Shown piece by piece: positions 35,359-45,011 of a stretch of 64,000 bases of DNA. The position numbers and the translations under genes were made by a program. The notes under the pieces are model-generated. The model saw only the letters and a program-made list of their open reading frames with translations, was not told the origin of the DNA and ran no database searches. Within the stretch, counting starts at the first letter, position 1. Each line of letters begins with the position of its first letter. The stretch comes from CAZFGK01 sp964518635 (GTDB lineage Bacteria; Zixibacteria; MSB-5A5; GN15; FEB-12), in assembly GCA_964518635.1 (NCBI GenBank), contig CAZFGK010000005.1, positions 66,548 through 130,547 of the forward strand, in the 5' to 3' direction.

Positions 35359-35533
35359 AATTGTCTTTCCTCAGAACCGAACTCTTCAAAAATCAATGTA
35401 CATGTGCCTTAGATGATCTTTCAGTTTATCCAATATCGGATACCTGTCCGCTGAATCTGATGCCCAAAATTGAGCAGCTTTGTTGGTACAGGATGAATAT
35501 AACGGTGGATGGGAAAAAGGAGGGGATCATTTT

Positions 35534-36400
35534 TTACTCAATTTTCGGGACTACTTTCTCGAAAGCTGAGACCCGATCAAGCCGGAATGTCCGCTCTGAG
35601 CCAGTCCAGTGGCAAAAGGCGGTCAGGTAATGACGTCCGCGCTCGCTGAAAAGTAACCGCGGGGTAACTCTGCGGCTATGCCAGGGGAGGGAGTCCGATT
35701 CGTAGCTGATCCAGACCTCCCATGACGCGTTTACCGCGACCTGAAGTTCACCTAGTCGAGCAGGGACAGCTACTTTCTGTTCCGGAAGGCGGAGAGAAAC
35801 CGACTTGGCGATCTTTCGTTTCCGAAATTCCGGCTTTTCGGCGAGCGCCTGAATGAGATGGGAGGTCAGCCGAGCGACGAGAACTGCGTCGTCTAGTGCT
35901 CGGTGGTTCTGTTTTTCGATGAAACCAAGATTTCGGGAGAGATTTTCAAGTGAATAGGAGGCGTGCCCCGTTAGCAGCACCCTTGCCATCGCACAGCTGT
36001 CGAGGACAGGGAATTCAGGAAGAGTGATTCCAGCGCGCCTAGCTTCCCAGTTCACGAAGGCCAGATCAAATGGGGCATTGTGCGCAATGAGAAAATCGAC
36101 CCCCTGGATAAAGTTCAGAAACTTTGCAAGGACGGATGCCATTCGTGGCGACTCGCGAACCATCTCGTCGTTGATCCCATGAATGGCAATCACTTCTTCC
36201 GGAATCCCTCTTCCCGGGTTCACGAGCGAATGAAATCGACCCAGCTCTTCACCAGTGCCGCGGTTTTTCACCGCACCAAGTTCGACGATCTGATTCGATG
36301 CCGCCCACATTCCGGTTGTTTCTGTATCGAAGGCGACAAAGGTGATCTTGCCTGGTTCGTCGATCAGGCGTAACTGGAGGGAAGGATTACGGTTTGACAT
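35534..36400 (-). CDS. DEDDh 3'-5' exonuclease (DnaQ-like) fused to a WYL domain
   Basis: This is a 288-residue protein. The N-terminal 180 residues form an exonuclease of the DnaQ/PolC-epsilon type: Exo I FDTETTG (24-30), Exo II IAHNAPFDLAF, and Exo III NHRALDDAVLVARL, with the catalytic His and Asp. The C-terminal part (about 205-288) reads as a WYL domain: VWISYESDSLPW, then VTPRLLFSERGRHYLTAF and TFRLDRV, with HYL in place of WYL. WYL domains bind nucleic acid or nucleotide ligands and are common in defence and DNA-damage regulators. It is single-gene, divergent from the ammonia-lyase. Confidence 0.85.
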   Translation of the reverse strand: MSNRNPSLQLRLIDEPGKITFVAFDTETTGMWAASNQIVELGAVKNRGTGEELGRFHSLVNPGRGIPEEVIAIHGINDEMVRESPRMASVLAKFLNFIQGVDFLIAHNAPFDLAFVNWEARRAGITLPEFPVLDSCAMARVLLTGHASYSLENLSRNLGFIEKQNHRALDDAVLVARLTSHLIQALAEKPEFRKRKIAKSVSLRLPEQKVAVPARLGELQVAVNASWEVWISYESDSLPWHSRRVTPRLLFSERGRHYLTAFCHWTGSERTFRLDRVSAFEKVVPKIE

Positions 36401-36522
36401 GGCCGCTTCCGGTGGGCATCATTGGCATCGGAGAGAAGAGAAAATCAGACGCCAATGCGCTCGAATTGTGCGGTAGAAGCCGCTGAAGCGTGTAGTGCAT
36501 TGTCAGAAGGGAACGCCGTTTT

Positions 36523-38058
36523 TTGAAATCAGTCAAGCCAGTCATCATCACAAATGGAACATTATCGCTCGAACAGCTTGCCGCAGTCAGCCGTAATCGG
36601 GCATCAGTCAAGCTCCACGCCGATGTCATCGCGCGAGTCAAGAAGAACCGCGCGGTCATTGAGCGAAAGGTCAAAGCCGGGACACCAATCTATGGTGTCA
36701 CCACCGGCATCGGGGAATTCGCCCGAATCATGATCTCCCCCGATCAGTCCGCCGAGCTACAGAAACGAATAGTCTATTCTCATGCCGCAGCGGTCGGGAA
36801 TGAGATGACAATCGAAAATGTCCGCGCGGCGATGCTGCTCCGTGCAAATACTCTCTCTCAAGGATACTCCGGTGTTCGCCCGATCTTGATTGAGACCCTG
36901 GTCGAGATGCTCAACAAAGGGGTACATCCGGTGATGTACGAAAAAGGCTCCCTCGGCACTTCCGGTGATCTCGCGCCGCTCTCGCAGATGGCGGAGGTTG
37001 TCATGGGCGAAGGATTCGCCTACTACGACGGCAAACGAATGACCGGTAAGCAGGCGATGAAAGCGGCGGGAATCACACCCGTCGTGCTCACTTACAAAGA
37101 AGGTCTGGGGCTGATCAACGGCACACAGGTTTTTACCGCCGTCGGTGCACTCGCGTTGCATGATTCGATCTTGCTCGCTAAAAACATGCTGATCGCTTCG
37201 GCGTTCACCCTGGATGTCATCGCCTCGAATATCAGCGGGCTGGATCCTCGCCCGCACAAGATTCGCCGTCATCGTGGGCAACAAGTCGCCGCGACGGTAC
37301 TCCGAAACTTGCTCACCGGTTCAGAGACTATTCCTGCAAACAAAGGAAAAGTGCAGGATGCTTACACCCTTCGTTGTTGTCCGCAGATACTTGGGCCGTC
37401 GCTGGATGCACTGATCTATGCGACTCAAGCGCACATGGATGAGCTGCAGGGAGTGAGTGACAATCCGTTATTTTTCACCGCCGAGGATGACTATGTCGCT
37501 GCTGGAAATTTTCACGGCCAGCCGGTTGCAATGGCACAGGATTTTCTTGCAATAGCTATAGCCGAGTTTGCCGATCTGTCGGAGCGACATACGAATCGTA
37601 TGCTCAATCCGGTTCTCTCCGGTCTTCCTGATTTTCTGGCGGAAGGGAAGGGGATCAATTCCGGTCTCATGGTCGCGCAATATTCGCAGGCCTGCTTGAT
37701 CGCTGAAAACAAAATCTTCTGTCATCCGGCAGTAGTGGATAATGTCTCGGTCTCAGCTGATCAGGAGGATCATGTCTGCATGGGGTATGTGACTGCCAAG
37801 AAACTGACCGAAGTGGTGCGCAACACGGAGATTGTCATTGGCATTCAGATGCTCGCCGCGGCGCAGGCACTCGATTTCCGTCGCCCACTCAGAGGGGGGA
37901 AATCATCCGAAGCGGCATACAAGGTCATTCGGAAAATTGTCCCGCGCATGTATGACGATCGTCCGCTCTATCCCGATATCGATGCCGTGACGGCGATGGT
38001 GCGGGATGGCTCGATAGTCGCGGCAGTGGAAAAAGTCTGCGGGGAGATTGAGCTGTAG
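36523..38058 (+). CDS. hutH: Histidine ammonia-lyase family (MIO enzyme) with TSG triad
   Basis: This 511-residue protein starts at TTG after AGAAGGGA. Family motifs are YGVTTGIGEF (57-66), YSHAAAVGN (85-93), GSLGTSGDLAPLSQ (142-155) and GLINGTQ, and it ends with a DRPLYPDI block. The SH at 86-87 and the Glu in DQEDHVCMG favour histidine over phenylalanine as substrate. The cofactor MIO normally forms from Ala-Ser-Gly; here the triad is Thr-Ser-Gly (146-148). It deaminates histidine to urocanate if the prediction holds, yet no hutU, hutI or hutG is nearby. A different aromatic substrate or an aminomutase role cannot be excluded. Confidence 0.88.
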   Translation: MKSVKPVIITNGTLSLEQLAAVSRNRASVKLHADVIARVKKNRAVIERKVKAGTPIYGVTTGIGEFARIMISPDQSAELQKRIVYSHAAAVGNEMTIENVRAAMLLRANTLSQGYSGVRPILIETLVEMLNKGVHPVMYEKGSLGTSGDLAPLSQMAEVVMGEGFAYYDGKRMTGKQAMKAAGITPVVLTYKEGLGLINGTQVFTAVGALALHDSILLAKNMLIASAFTLDVIASNISGLDPRPHKIRRHRGQQVAATVLRNLLTGSETIPANKGKVQDAYTLRCCPQILGPSLDALIYATQAHMDELQGVSDNPLFFTAEDDYVAAGNFHGQPVAMAQDFLAIAIAEFADLSERHTNRMLNPVLSGLPDFLAEGKGINSGLMVAQYSQACLIAENKIFCHPAVVDNVSVSADQEDHVCMGYVTAKKLTEVVRNTEIVIGIQMLAAAQALDFRRPLRGGKSSEAAYKVIRKIVPRMYDDRPLYPDIDAVTAMVRDGSIVAAVEKVCGEIEL

Positions 38059-38060
38059 GT

Positions 38061-38378
38061 ATGCCGACGATTTTTACCCGTGTTATCAAACGCGAGATTC
38101 CGGCGACGATTGTCCATGAAACAGATTCAGTAATTGTGATAAAAGACATTCATCCGAAAGATGCAGTCCATTTACTGATCATCCCAAAGGCAGAATACAA
38201 GAACTTCTACGAGACTCCGCCAGATGTCCTTGCTGATCTTTGCTCGACTGCGAAAATTGTCGCCGAGAAACTAGGGATCAGCGATCACTTCCGCCTGACG
38301 GTGAACAACGGGTATGGTCAGGAAGTGGATCATGTGCATTTTCATTTTCTGTCGAATAGGGGGGCGGAGAGATTGTAG
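38061..38378 (+). CDS. HIT family nucleotide-binding protein
   Basis: This 105-residue protein has the opening TIFTRVIKREIPATIVHETDS and the histidine-triad signature HVHFHFL near the C-terminus, typical of the Hint/PKCI branch that hydrolyses nucleoside phosphoramidates such as AMP-lysine. The start lies two bases after the ammonia-lyase stop, so it is co-transcribed with it. Confidence 0.94.
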   Translation: MPTIFTRVIKREIPATIVHETDSVIVIKDIHPKDAVHLLIIPKAEYKNFYETPPDVLADLCSTAKIVAEKLGISDHFRLTVNNGYGQEVDHVHFHFLSNRGAERL

Positions 38379-38385
38379 AGATTGA

Positions 38386-38413
38386 GGTGGCCCGTGGGCT
38401 TGCCCCGGGTTCC
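38386..38413 (+). repeat. 28-base dispersed repeat, copy 2
   Basis: This is the second copy of the repeat at 16507, with T for C at position 10, lying in the 100-base gap between two genes. Confidence 0.7.
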
Positions 38414-38478
38414 AGTGAACAACTGGACAAGGGAAGAAGGCAGGTCTTCAGAAGTACACTGCCCTACGGAGAATCTAA

Positions 38479-38955
38479 ATGAGTTTCCTGAATGTCGACA
38501 AAGACAGCCCGCAGGTGCGATTTCCGCCGCCGCTGCTTCTGATTGCGACAATCCTGATCGGCAAAACTCTCAACTCGTTCTATCCGCTACTTTTTCTTCC
38601 TGATCCGATAAGTCTGTTTCTGGGCTGGGGGCTGATTGCTTTCGGTGCGGTGATCATCGTTCTGTCGTTTTTCACTTTCCGTGCGGCGAAGACTTCTATT
38701 GAACCGTGGAAAGCATCGACAGAACTCATCACGACTGGTCTTTTCGCCTACTCAAGAAACCCAATCTACGTCACGTTCCTTCTCATCGGCTGCGGCTTCG
38801 CGTGTCTGGACAACAACCTCTGGATACTGATGCTCCAAGTCCCGCTCTGCTTCGCCTTGACCGAACTGGTGATCAAGCGAGAGGAGCGATACCTCGAATC
38901 GAAGTTCGGCGATGCCTACCGCGAGTATTGCAGGAGAGTGAGAAGGTGGGTGTGA
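38479..38955 (+). CDS. Isoprenylcysteine carboxyl methyltransferase-like membrane protein
   Basis: This 158-residue protein has about four membrane segments. The signature of the ICMT/PEMT-like family is seen: TGLFAYSRNPIYVTFLLI followed by VIKREERYLESKFGDAYREYC near the C-terminus. These bind S-adenosylmethionine and methylate lipids or prenylated substrates; the bacterial substrate is unknown. It follows the intergenic repeat and may have its own start of transcription. Confidence 0.9.
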   Translation: MSFLNVDKDSPQVRFPPPLLLIATILIGKTLNSFYPLLFLPDPISLFLGWGLIAFGAVIIVLSFFTFRAAKTSIEPWKASTELITTGLFAYSRNPIYVTFLLIGCGFACLDNNLWILMLQVPLCFALTELVIKREERYLESKFGDAYREYCRRVRRWV

Positions 38956-39048
38956 GGGGGTACACGATCAAAAAGATTGACTTTATAATGCCTTGATTGG
39001 CTCTTTTCAGCATGGAAAAAAGTTGTGCAGGAGTTGGGAGTTTGTACC

Positions 39049-41451
39049 ATGAATGAAATTTTCAAGAGAGTTCGCGCATTGATGTTTTGTTCTACATTAG
39101 TGCTTCTCGTTTCAGGTACACAAAATTCTATCACGGCTCAAGTTTTTGATGCTACGATCTCCCTTACGACCTACGAGTTTTCAAGAAATGCTGCGATGGC
39201 TGATCTTGATCGTGACGGAATACTGGATATGTGGGTCCTGCTAGGTTTTGATGAAAAACTCGGAATTTGGTACGGGATTGGTGATGGATCCTTTAGAAAA
39301 GGACCCACGTATTCGACCCGCAATGATGAGAGTCATTTCGTAGTCGCTTTGATTGATGGTGATTCGATTCCTGATGCATTGCTCACGAATCGCTTCAACA
39401 AAGAACTCGAAGTCTTTCTGGGTGATGACACTGGCGCGCTTGTCAGGATACCTTTTCAAACACTGCCGTCAATTCCTGTTGGTATGACAGTACTGGATGC
39501 AAACATGGACGGTCTTTCCGACCTCGTATACTCGACGGACAGCACTGTAGTCGTCATGAAAGGAGATGGCTCCGGGCAGTTCATTCTGGATACTACGTTC
39601 CAACTTTCAGGTTCCACAGCAGGTATAACAGTTGGATATTTTAATTCTGACAGCAGTCCCGATTTGTGCGTTGCTTTACCGGTCAACGGAGCGGTCGCAG
39701 TTCTGGCTGGGGATACTGCGTCCCGTTTTCTGGTGCTTCAGAACGCACCTATCGGCATGTCAACCCAGCAGGTTGTCGTCGGCGACTTTAATGATGACCA
39801 ACATTCAGACCTGGCAGCAATTGACGGTACTCGAAATTCAATTGTCTCCTTGGATGGTGACGGCTCTGGTGACTTTGCCAACAGAAGAGAGAAGTTGCTA
39901 GAAGGGAATCCCGTTGCGTTGGTGGCTGGGAGATTCGGTCAGGACAGCGATGATGACCTGGCGGTATCATTTGATGGGGGGGAAGGGGATCGATTTGTCC
40001 TGATTTTCAACTCAACCGGTGATGACTGGGAGCAAAAAGCGGACACGATGGAGCTCACCTACGGTCCCGAATTGCTCTTCATGGCAGATTATAACAGAGA
40101 TAGTGTTCCGGATATTATCGCACCGAATCGGGGAGATGGGCTCATTTTTCTTTTCGCAGGAAAGCAAGACGGCTCATTTTCATATACTCGCAAGCAATAC
40201 TTCGACGATTGTCCGGCGATTGGTTTTTTTGGTAAGTTCAATGGTGATGAATTTCAAGATTTTGCTCTTAGAATGAGTTGCAATAGTACGAAGACAGTGG
40301 TGCTCATAAATGACAAGTTGGGAAGATTTCGAGTCACTTCAGAAATTGGTCATACTGGGAATGGATATCCAGTCGTAGATGATTTTACGCATGATGGAAT
40401 TGATGATATCATTCTCTCACACTTTCCTGACAGCACAGTACGACTCTACGAGTCAGATAGCTCCGGTGCCTTTCGATTGTCTCGACTTATTGACTCGCAA
40501 TTGGAATTGAAAAGCTCATTTTACCGCGGTTTCGACGTGAATCAGGACTCTTACTGCGATCTCGTAGAGAATTCCTACTATCCGAGCAATGGACACCGTG
40601 TTCGGTTTGGAGATAGAAATGGAGAGTTCCATCCAGTACAGTCGATTGGAGCTTATCAAGTAGGAATAACTTTGGGGTATGGAGATTTCAACAATGATGC
40701 TTTCATAGACATTCTATTCTACGGTGGTAGTGATGGTGTCCATATCAGTCTTGGCTCAGACTCTGCGCCTCATACTACGAGCACTCCAATTCACATTGGC
40801 GAACCGCACAATCTTGCAGTTGGTGACATCAATGAAGACGGCAATCTTGATCTTGTAACATGTGGCTGGCTTTCTTGGACCAACGGAATACGTTCATACT
40901 ATGCAACGGTACTAGGTAATGGAGATGGCACATTCAACTCTCCTGACACAGTTGAGTACGGTTATCAATCGAGCAGGATAGTTTTGCTGGATGCCGACAC
41001 GGACGGTCATCTTGACTTAATGTTTACGGAATGGGCGCCCGGAGTAGTTTCTCTGTTTAAAGGTAAGGGAGATGGGTCGTTTAGTGATCCTGAAGTCTAC
41101 TACTCTGGAGAGGGAGCTGTCGACATGCCCATCGCCGACATCAATGGCGACTATTCCCCCGACGTGATAGTCACAAATCAGTTTGACTACTCAATTTCAT
41201 TGCTCATGAATCGAAAGTCGTCGTCCTCCTGTTGTAACAGTCGTCGCGGCAACGTCGATTGCGATCCTCGAAATCAAGTCGATATAGGTGATCTTATTGC
41301 GCTCGTCGACGAGCTGTTTATTGGCTTCCTGGGACTCTGCTGCGAAGAGTCGGCAAACGTCGACGGCACTCCCGGTGTTGATATCGGCGATTTGATCACA
41401 CTCGTTGACCATCTGTTTATTACCTTCCAGCCGTTGCCGAGTTGCAACTAG
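39049..41451 (+). CDS. Secreted FG-GAP/VCBS repeat protein with dockerin-like tail (paralogue 1)
   Basis: Starting at the ATG preceded by GGGAG, the product is 800 residues with a signal peptide (ALMFCSTLVLLVSGTQNSITAQ). The body is a chain of FG-GAP/VCBS-type beta-propeller units, each with a Ca-binding D-x-(D/N)-x-D loop, for example MADLDRDGILDMW, DADTDGHLDLMF and DINEDGNLDLVT. The last 75 residues carry a Cys pair and two dockerin-like motifs (VDIGDLIALVDELFIGF and VDIGDLITLVDHLFITF). It is probably a surface adhesin-like protein. A GTG at 39025 in frame is less likely as start. It is paralogous to the next gene. Confidence 0.85.
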   Translation: MNEIFKRVRALMFCSTLVLLVSGTQNSITAQVFDATISLTTYEFSRNAAMADLDRDGILDMWVLLGFDEKLGIWYGIGDGSFRKGPTYSTRNDESHFVVALIDGDSIPDALLTNRFNKELEVFLGDDTGALVRIPFQTLPSIPVGMTVLDANMDGLSDLVYSTDSTVVVMKGDGSGQFILDTTFQLSGSTAGITVGYFNSDSSPDLCVALPVNGAVAVLAGDTASRFLVLQNAPIGMSTQQVVVGDFNDDQHSDLAAIDGTRNSIVSLDGDGSGDFANRREKLLEGNPVALVAGRFGQDSDDDLAVSFDGGEGDRFVLIFNSTGDDWEQKADTMELTYGPELLFMADYNRDSVPDIIAPNRGDGLIFLFAGKQDGSFSYTRKQYFDDCPAIGFFGKFNGDEFQDFALRMSCNSTKTVVLINDKLGRFRVTSEIGHTGNGYPVVDDFTHDGIDDIILSHFPDSTVRLYESDSSGAFRLSRLIDSQLELKSSFYRGFDVNQDSYCDLVENSYYPSNGHRVRFGDRNGEFHPVQSIGAYQVGITLGYGDFNNDAFIDILFYGGSDGVHISLGSDSAPHTTSTPIHIGEPHNLAVGDINEDGNLDLVTCGWLSWTNGIRSYYATVLGNGDGTFNSPDTVEYGYQSSRIVLLDADTDGHLDLMFTEWAPGVVSLFKGKGDGSFSDPEVYYSGEGAVDMPIADINGDYSPDVIVTNQFDYSISLLMNRKSSSSCCNSRRGNVDCDPRNQVDIGDLIALVDELFIGFLGLCCEESANVDGTPGVDIGDLITLVDHLFITFQPLPSCN

Positions 41452-41601
41452 TTACATGTCGTTCTTTTGATTCTCACTCAAGGAAGGTCGAAATCAGATA
41501 CGTTAAAGTGTGTGATTTCTTGATGTGAATAGCGACCAATTGGTGAGTTCTCGACTTTCATTGTTGTTGATCCAAATCATCGATAGTCTGAGCATTTCGT
41601 C

Positions 41602-44004
41602 ATGAAGTCATATCATTCACGAAGAAGCGTGACAGAACCAGTCTTGACAGTTCTGGTTGCGATTTTAGTCGCCTTGATACCGACATGTTCTCATTCTCAA
41701 GTCTTTCGAGGTCCATTGCAATGTGACGTTCAGGGGTGGGTTACGGGGCTTTCTGTCGCGGATATTGATCGAGATGGGCACGTCGATATGGCGATTATTG
41801 AACAAACATCCGGTGATTCCCTGAATCTGAAGTTTGGTAATGGAGACGGCTCCTTCGAGGACGGACCTTCCTATGCACTTGGGGGACGTGCATTGGGCAT
41901 TACATCTGCTCTCATCAACAGTGACTCCTTTCCGGATTTTGTTGTCGCGTATGCAAATCCGAATCACTTCAAGGTGTTTTTTGGTAGGTCCGGACGCCGG
42001 ATTGAACTGAGCTATCACGAATTTTCAATCAGTCTCCCGATAGGGACTTTTCGCGTGGAAGACATAAATAACGACGGTTACGAAGATCTTGTAGTTTTGA
42101 GTTCGTCGGTCGACAGTCTCATCGTTTTTGATGGTGACTATGGGAGTTTTCGCAGGGCCCGGACTATCCCGCTCGGCTTTCGAGGGGACAATTTTAGCAT
42201 TGTCAGTATTGATGGTGATTCGTTCATAGACCTCGTGGTTGCTAATAGTGATAATCGCTCCATCAGTGTTTTCTTAGGAGCTGAAGCAGGAAACTTTCTT
42301 CCTGCTGGGTCATATTCTCTTCCAAACATCCCAAGACGATTGGCTGTAGGCGACTTTGATGGAGACGGTTGGAAGGACATAGCGAGTTCAGACTCCGCTG
42401 GATCAATAGTATATGGATTTTCTGATGGGACATTTGGAAATCTGAAGGAGTTTCAGTTTCAGGGGATCGCATTTGCGTTTGCTTCTGCTGATTTCGACCA
42501 GGATGGGAGAGACGATCTTGCGTGGACAACCTATGAGTCTGCACGAAGACGGCTTTACACTCTTTTTCAGCGGAGCAATGAGTTACTCATTGAAGAACGG
42601 GTTCTGCCAAGAGGGCTTTCATTCGGCGGCATTGTTACGAATGATGTGAACGGCGATGGGAGAGAAGATATCTTTGCTGGGGGCTATGGATGCAACTGTG
42701 TTACGATTTTCCCGGGGGAGCCCGGAGGTACATTTGTTTTCCCTGTGAATCTCACCGCAGGGATTCATCCTGCACCAATGTTCAGCGGAAAATTCAACAA
42801 TGATCCATTTCCAGACTTTGTGGTGCTCAATATCTCAAGTCATGACGTGAGTATATTCAGCAATGACTCAGGTAGGAGTTTTACTCATGAGATCGTGGCT
42901 ACAGATGTTCAATTCTCCGGGGTCGAGCAAGTGGCTGATTTTGACAGAGACGGATTTGATGACTTTCTGTCATGGAAGTACTCAGATTCGACTCTGCGCA
43001 TTCACAAGTGTGACGGTGAAGCCTCTTTTCTTAGTCCAAAGACTATCGCCAAGGTTCCGATGCCGGTCAGATATCTCGCGACCGACATAAGTGGTGATGC
43101 TATAGTGGATCTGGTTGAGTCAGACTTGAGTCCGTCTTCCCCCCTCAAGGTAAGACTGGGAATCGGTGGGGGAGAGTTTGCTCCTTCATATTCACTCCAG
43201 TTGTTCAACCCGGAGACTGTTATGACGGCAGGAGATTATGACAAAGATGGTCGTAAGGACCTTGTGACTCAGGACGGGAACTCTCTGAATGTCAGATTAA
43301 ACGATTCACTTTTGCAGTTTCAACGCTTTTGGGAAATTTCATTGCCTCACTACGTCTTTCATGTCGCAACCGCCGACTTTAACGAAGACCAGAATCTTGA
43401 TATGGCGTTTGCAGGTTATACGTTTTACTCTGGCCAACATCACGCGATCTTTGGCATCGCAAGAGGGAAGGGAAATGGTACTTTTTGGGCTATCGACACG
43501 ATTTACCAGGGTAGCACGTTTGTGAGAGTATTGGCTGCTGACTTTGATAGTGATGGGCATCAAGACGTTGCAGTATCTGATCGAGAGCTGAACACAATTT
43601 CGATATTTCTCGGTCTGGGAGACGGTTCTTTCAAGAGCCCTCAAGTCTATTTTTGCGATGGCGAATTGCCGACTGGGATGGTTTCTGAGGACTTCAATGG
43701 AGATAACTCCCCGGATTTGTTTGTGGCAATGGAATTGTCTTCAAGTATTGCGTGTCTCTACAATCGAGTGGCACGAGATAATTGTTGTTTTCGGTCAACC
43801 GGCAATCTCGATTGCGATCCGGCACATGTTGTCGATATCTCTGACCTTCTTGTACTTGTAGACAAACTGTTCCTCAACTTTGGGGATATCTGTTGCGATG
43901 AATCTGCCGAAGTTGATGGCACCCCCGGTGTTGATATCGGCGACCTGATCAGACTGGTTGACCATCTGTTTATTACCTTCCAGCCGCTGCCGAGTTGCAA
44001 CTGA
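41602..44004 (+). CDS. Secreted FG-GAP/VCBS repeat protein with dockerin-like tail (paralogue 2)
   Basis: This 800-residue protein has the same architecture as its upstream neighbour: signal peptide (LVAILVALIPTCSHSQ), repeated DxDxDG propeller units (DIDRDGHVDMAI, DFDGDGWKDIAS, DFDSDGHQDVAV), and a C-terminal pair of dockerin-like repeats after a CC motif. The two genes are divergent in the body but nearly identical at the DNA level over their last 80 or so bases. That points to a tandem duplication whose tail is conserved or converted. The 150-base gap between them holds no gene. It is likely surface-exposed; the ligand is unknown. Confidence 0.85.
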   Translation: MKSYHSRRSVTEPVLTVLVAILVALIPTCSHSQVFRGPLQCDVQGWVTGLSVADIDRDGHVDMAIIEQTSGDSLNLKFGNGDGSFEDGPSYALGGRALGITSALINSDSFPDFVVAYANPNHFKVFFGRSGRRIELSYHEFSISLPIGTFRVEDINNDGYEDLVVLSSSVDSLIVFDGDYGSFRRARTIPLGFRGDNFSIVSIDGDSFIDLVVANSDNRSISVFLGAEAGNFLPAGSYSLPNIPRRLAVGDFDGDGWKDIASSDSAGSIVYGFSDGTFGNLKEFQFQGIAFAFASADFDQDGRDDLAWTTYESARRRLYTLFQRSNELLIEERVLPRGLSFGGIVTNDVNGDGREDIFAGGYGCNCVTIFPGEPGGTFVFPVNLTAGIHPAPMFSGKFNNDPFPDFVVLNISSHDVSIFSNDSGRSFTHEIVATDVQFSGVEQVADFDRDGFDDFLSWKYSDSTLRIHKCDGEASFLSPKTIAKVPMPVRYLATDISGDAIVDLVESDLSPSSPLKVRLGIGGGEFAPSYSLQLFNPETVMTAGDYDKDGRKDLVTQDGNSLNVRLNDSLLQFQRFWEISLPHYVFHVATADFNEDQNLDMAFAGYTFYSGQHHAIFGIARGKGNGTFWAIDTIYQGSTFVRVLAADFDSDGHQDVAVSDRELNTISIFLGLGDGSFKSPQVYFCDGELPTGMVSEDFNGDNSPDLFVAMELSSSIACLYNRVARDNCCFRSTGNLDCDPAHVVDISDLLVLVDKLFLNFGDICCDESAEVDGTPGVDIGDLIRLVDHLFITFQPLPSCN

Positions 44005-44140
44005 GAGCTCTACCACCCCTTGACTCAATTCCCTCCAAGCCCTATCTTCAGAATCCACTGCCAAGTGTCGATCTTGATCATACGTTCTAGATTCTTCCGA
44101 CAGTGTCAAAATTCTAAAACGGTCAAAGGAGGTGTGTGAT

Positions 44141-44341
44141 TTGACCGGAGTACGTGTTCGGGACGATGAGTCCTTTGAAAAAGCGCTGCGTCGCTTCAAC
44201 AAGTTCTGCGAAAAAGCAGGCATTCTGTCCGACTTCAAGAAGCATCAACACTTCGAGAAGCCGTCCGAAACGCGCAAACGGAAATTAGCCGCTGCCAAGC
44301 GGAAATCCCGCCGTCAGCGCATGATCGACGAAAACTCCTAA
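44141..44341 (+). CDS. rpsU: 30S ribosomal protein S21
   Basis: The start is set by a near-perfect AAAGGAGG (44125-44132) eight bases before TTG 44141, giving 66 residues. The sequence GVRVRDDESFEKALRRF and the basic tail KRKLAAAKRKSRRQRM are typical of S21. S21 sits near the 3' end of 16S rRNA in the 30S subunit and aids initiation. It stands before yqeY, cvpA, mutS2 and dnaG, echoing the classical rpsU-dnaG grouping. A strong hairpin terminator follows, so readthrough would be partial. Confidence 0.93.
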   Translation: MTGVRVRDDESFEKALRRFNKFCEKAGILSDFKKHQHFEKPSETRKRKLAAAKRKSRRQRMIDENS

Positions 44342-44427
44342 GCCCTCACGGCTGAAGACATCCCCGGCGGACACACCCGCAGGGAGCTTGGAATCAAGCA
44401 GTCGATTGACATGAATTTGTAATTCCA

Positions 44428-44462
44428 CTCAGGCGGCGATAATCGTCGCCTGAGTTGTTTTC
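44428..44462 (+). terminator. Rho-independent terminator after rpsU
   Basis: A 12-bp stem (CTCAGGCGGCGA paired with TCGTCGCCTGAG, one G-T pair) with loop TAA is followed by TTGTTTTC. Confidence 0.88.
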
Positions 44463-44500
44463 CCCCACACACCCCCTCCTTTACGAGAAGGCAAAATCTC

Positions 44501-44959
44501 ATGGGTCTGTATCAGAAACTGGAAGATGACATCAAAACCGCCATGAAGGCGCGCGACGCCGAGCGATTGACCGCACTTCGTGGACTCAAGTCGGACATCA
44601 AATACAAAATGATTGACGCCCCGGGTGGGATCGAAGCTGGGATGGATGATGCGGGTGTAATTTCGATTCTTTCGACCGCTGCCAAGAAACGGAAAGAATC
44701 AATAGAGCAGTACAAGGCGGCCGGACGACAGGAATTGGCTGACAAAGAGTCGTTTGAGCTGGCGATTATTCAGGAATATCTCCCCGCACAGATGCCCGAA
44801 GCGCAACTTCGGGAAATTATTGCCGCTTCTATCGCTGAAGCAGGAGCTACCAGCCCTGCGGACGCCGGAAAAGTGATGAAAGTGCTCATGCCTAAGGTCA
44901 AAGGGCTGGCGGACGGGAAGCTGGTCAACCAGCTCGTGTCGGAACTTCTTGCAAAGTAA
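44501..44959 (+). CDS. yqeY: GatB/YqeY domain protein
   Basis: This 152-residue protein contains ALRGLKSDIKYKMID and the conserved EYLPAQMPEAQLREII, and ends with the VMKVLMPKVKGLADGKLVN helix found in the tail of GatB. It is the usual partner of rpsU in many bacteria. The function is not fully settled; the GatB-like tail suggests tRNA interaction. Confidence 0.95.
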   Translation: MGLYQKLEDDIKTAMKARDAERLTALRGLKSDIKYKMIDAPGGIEAGMDDAGVISILSTAAKKRKESIEQYKAAGRQELADKESFELAIIQEYLPAQMPEAQLREIIAASIAEAGATSPADAGKVMKVLMPKVKGLADGKLVNQLVSELLAK

Positions 44960-45011
44960 ATAAAAACATCTCTATCCTGTCTATCCGCAGCATCGGCTGC
45001 GAGACGATACT

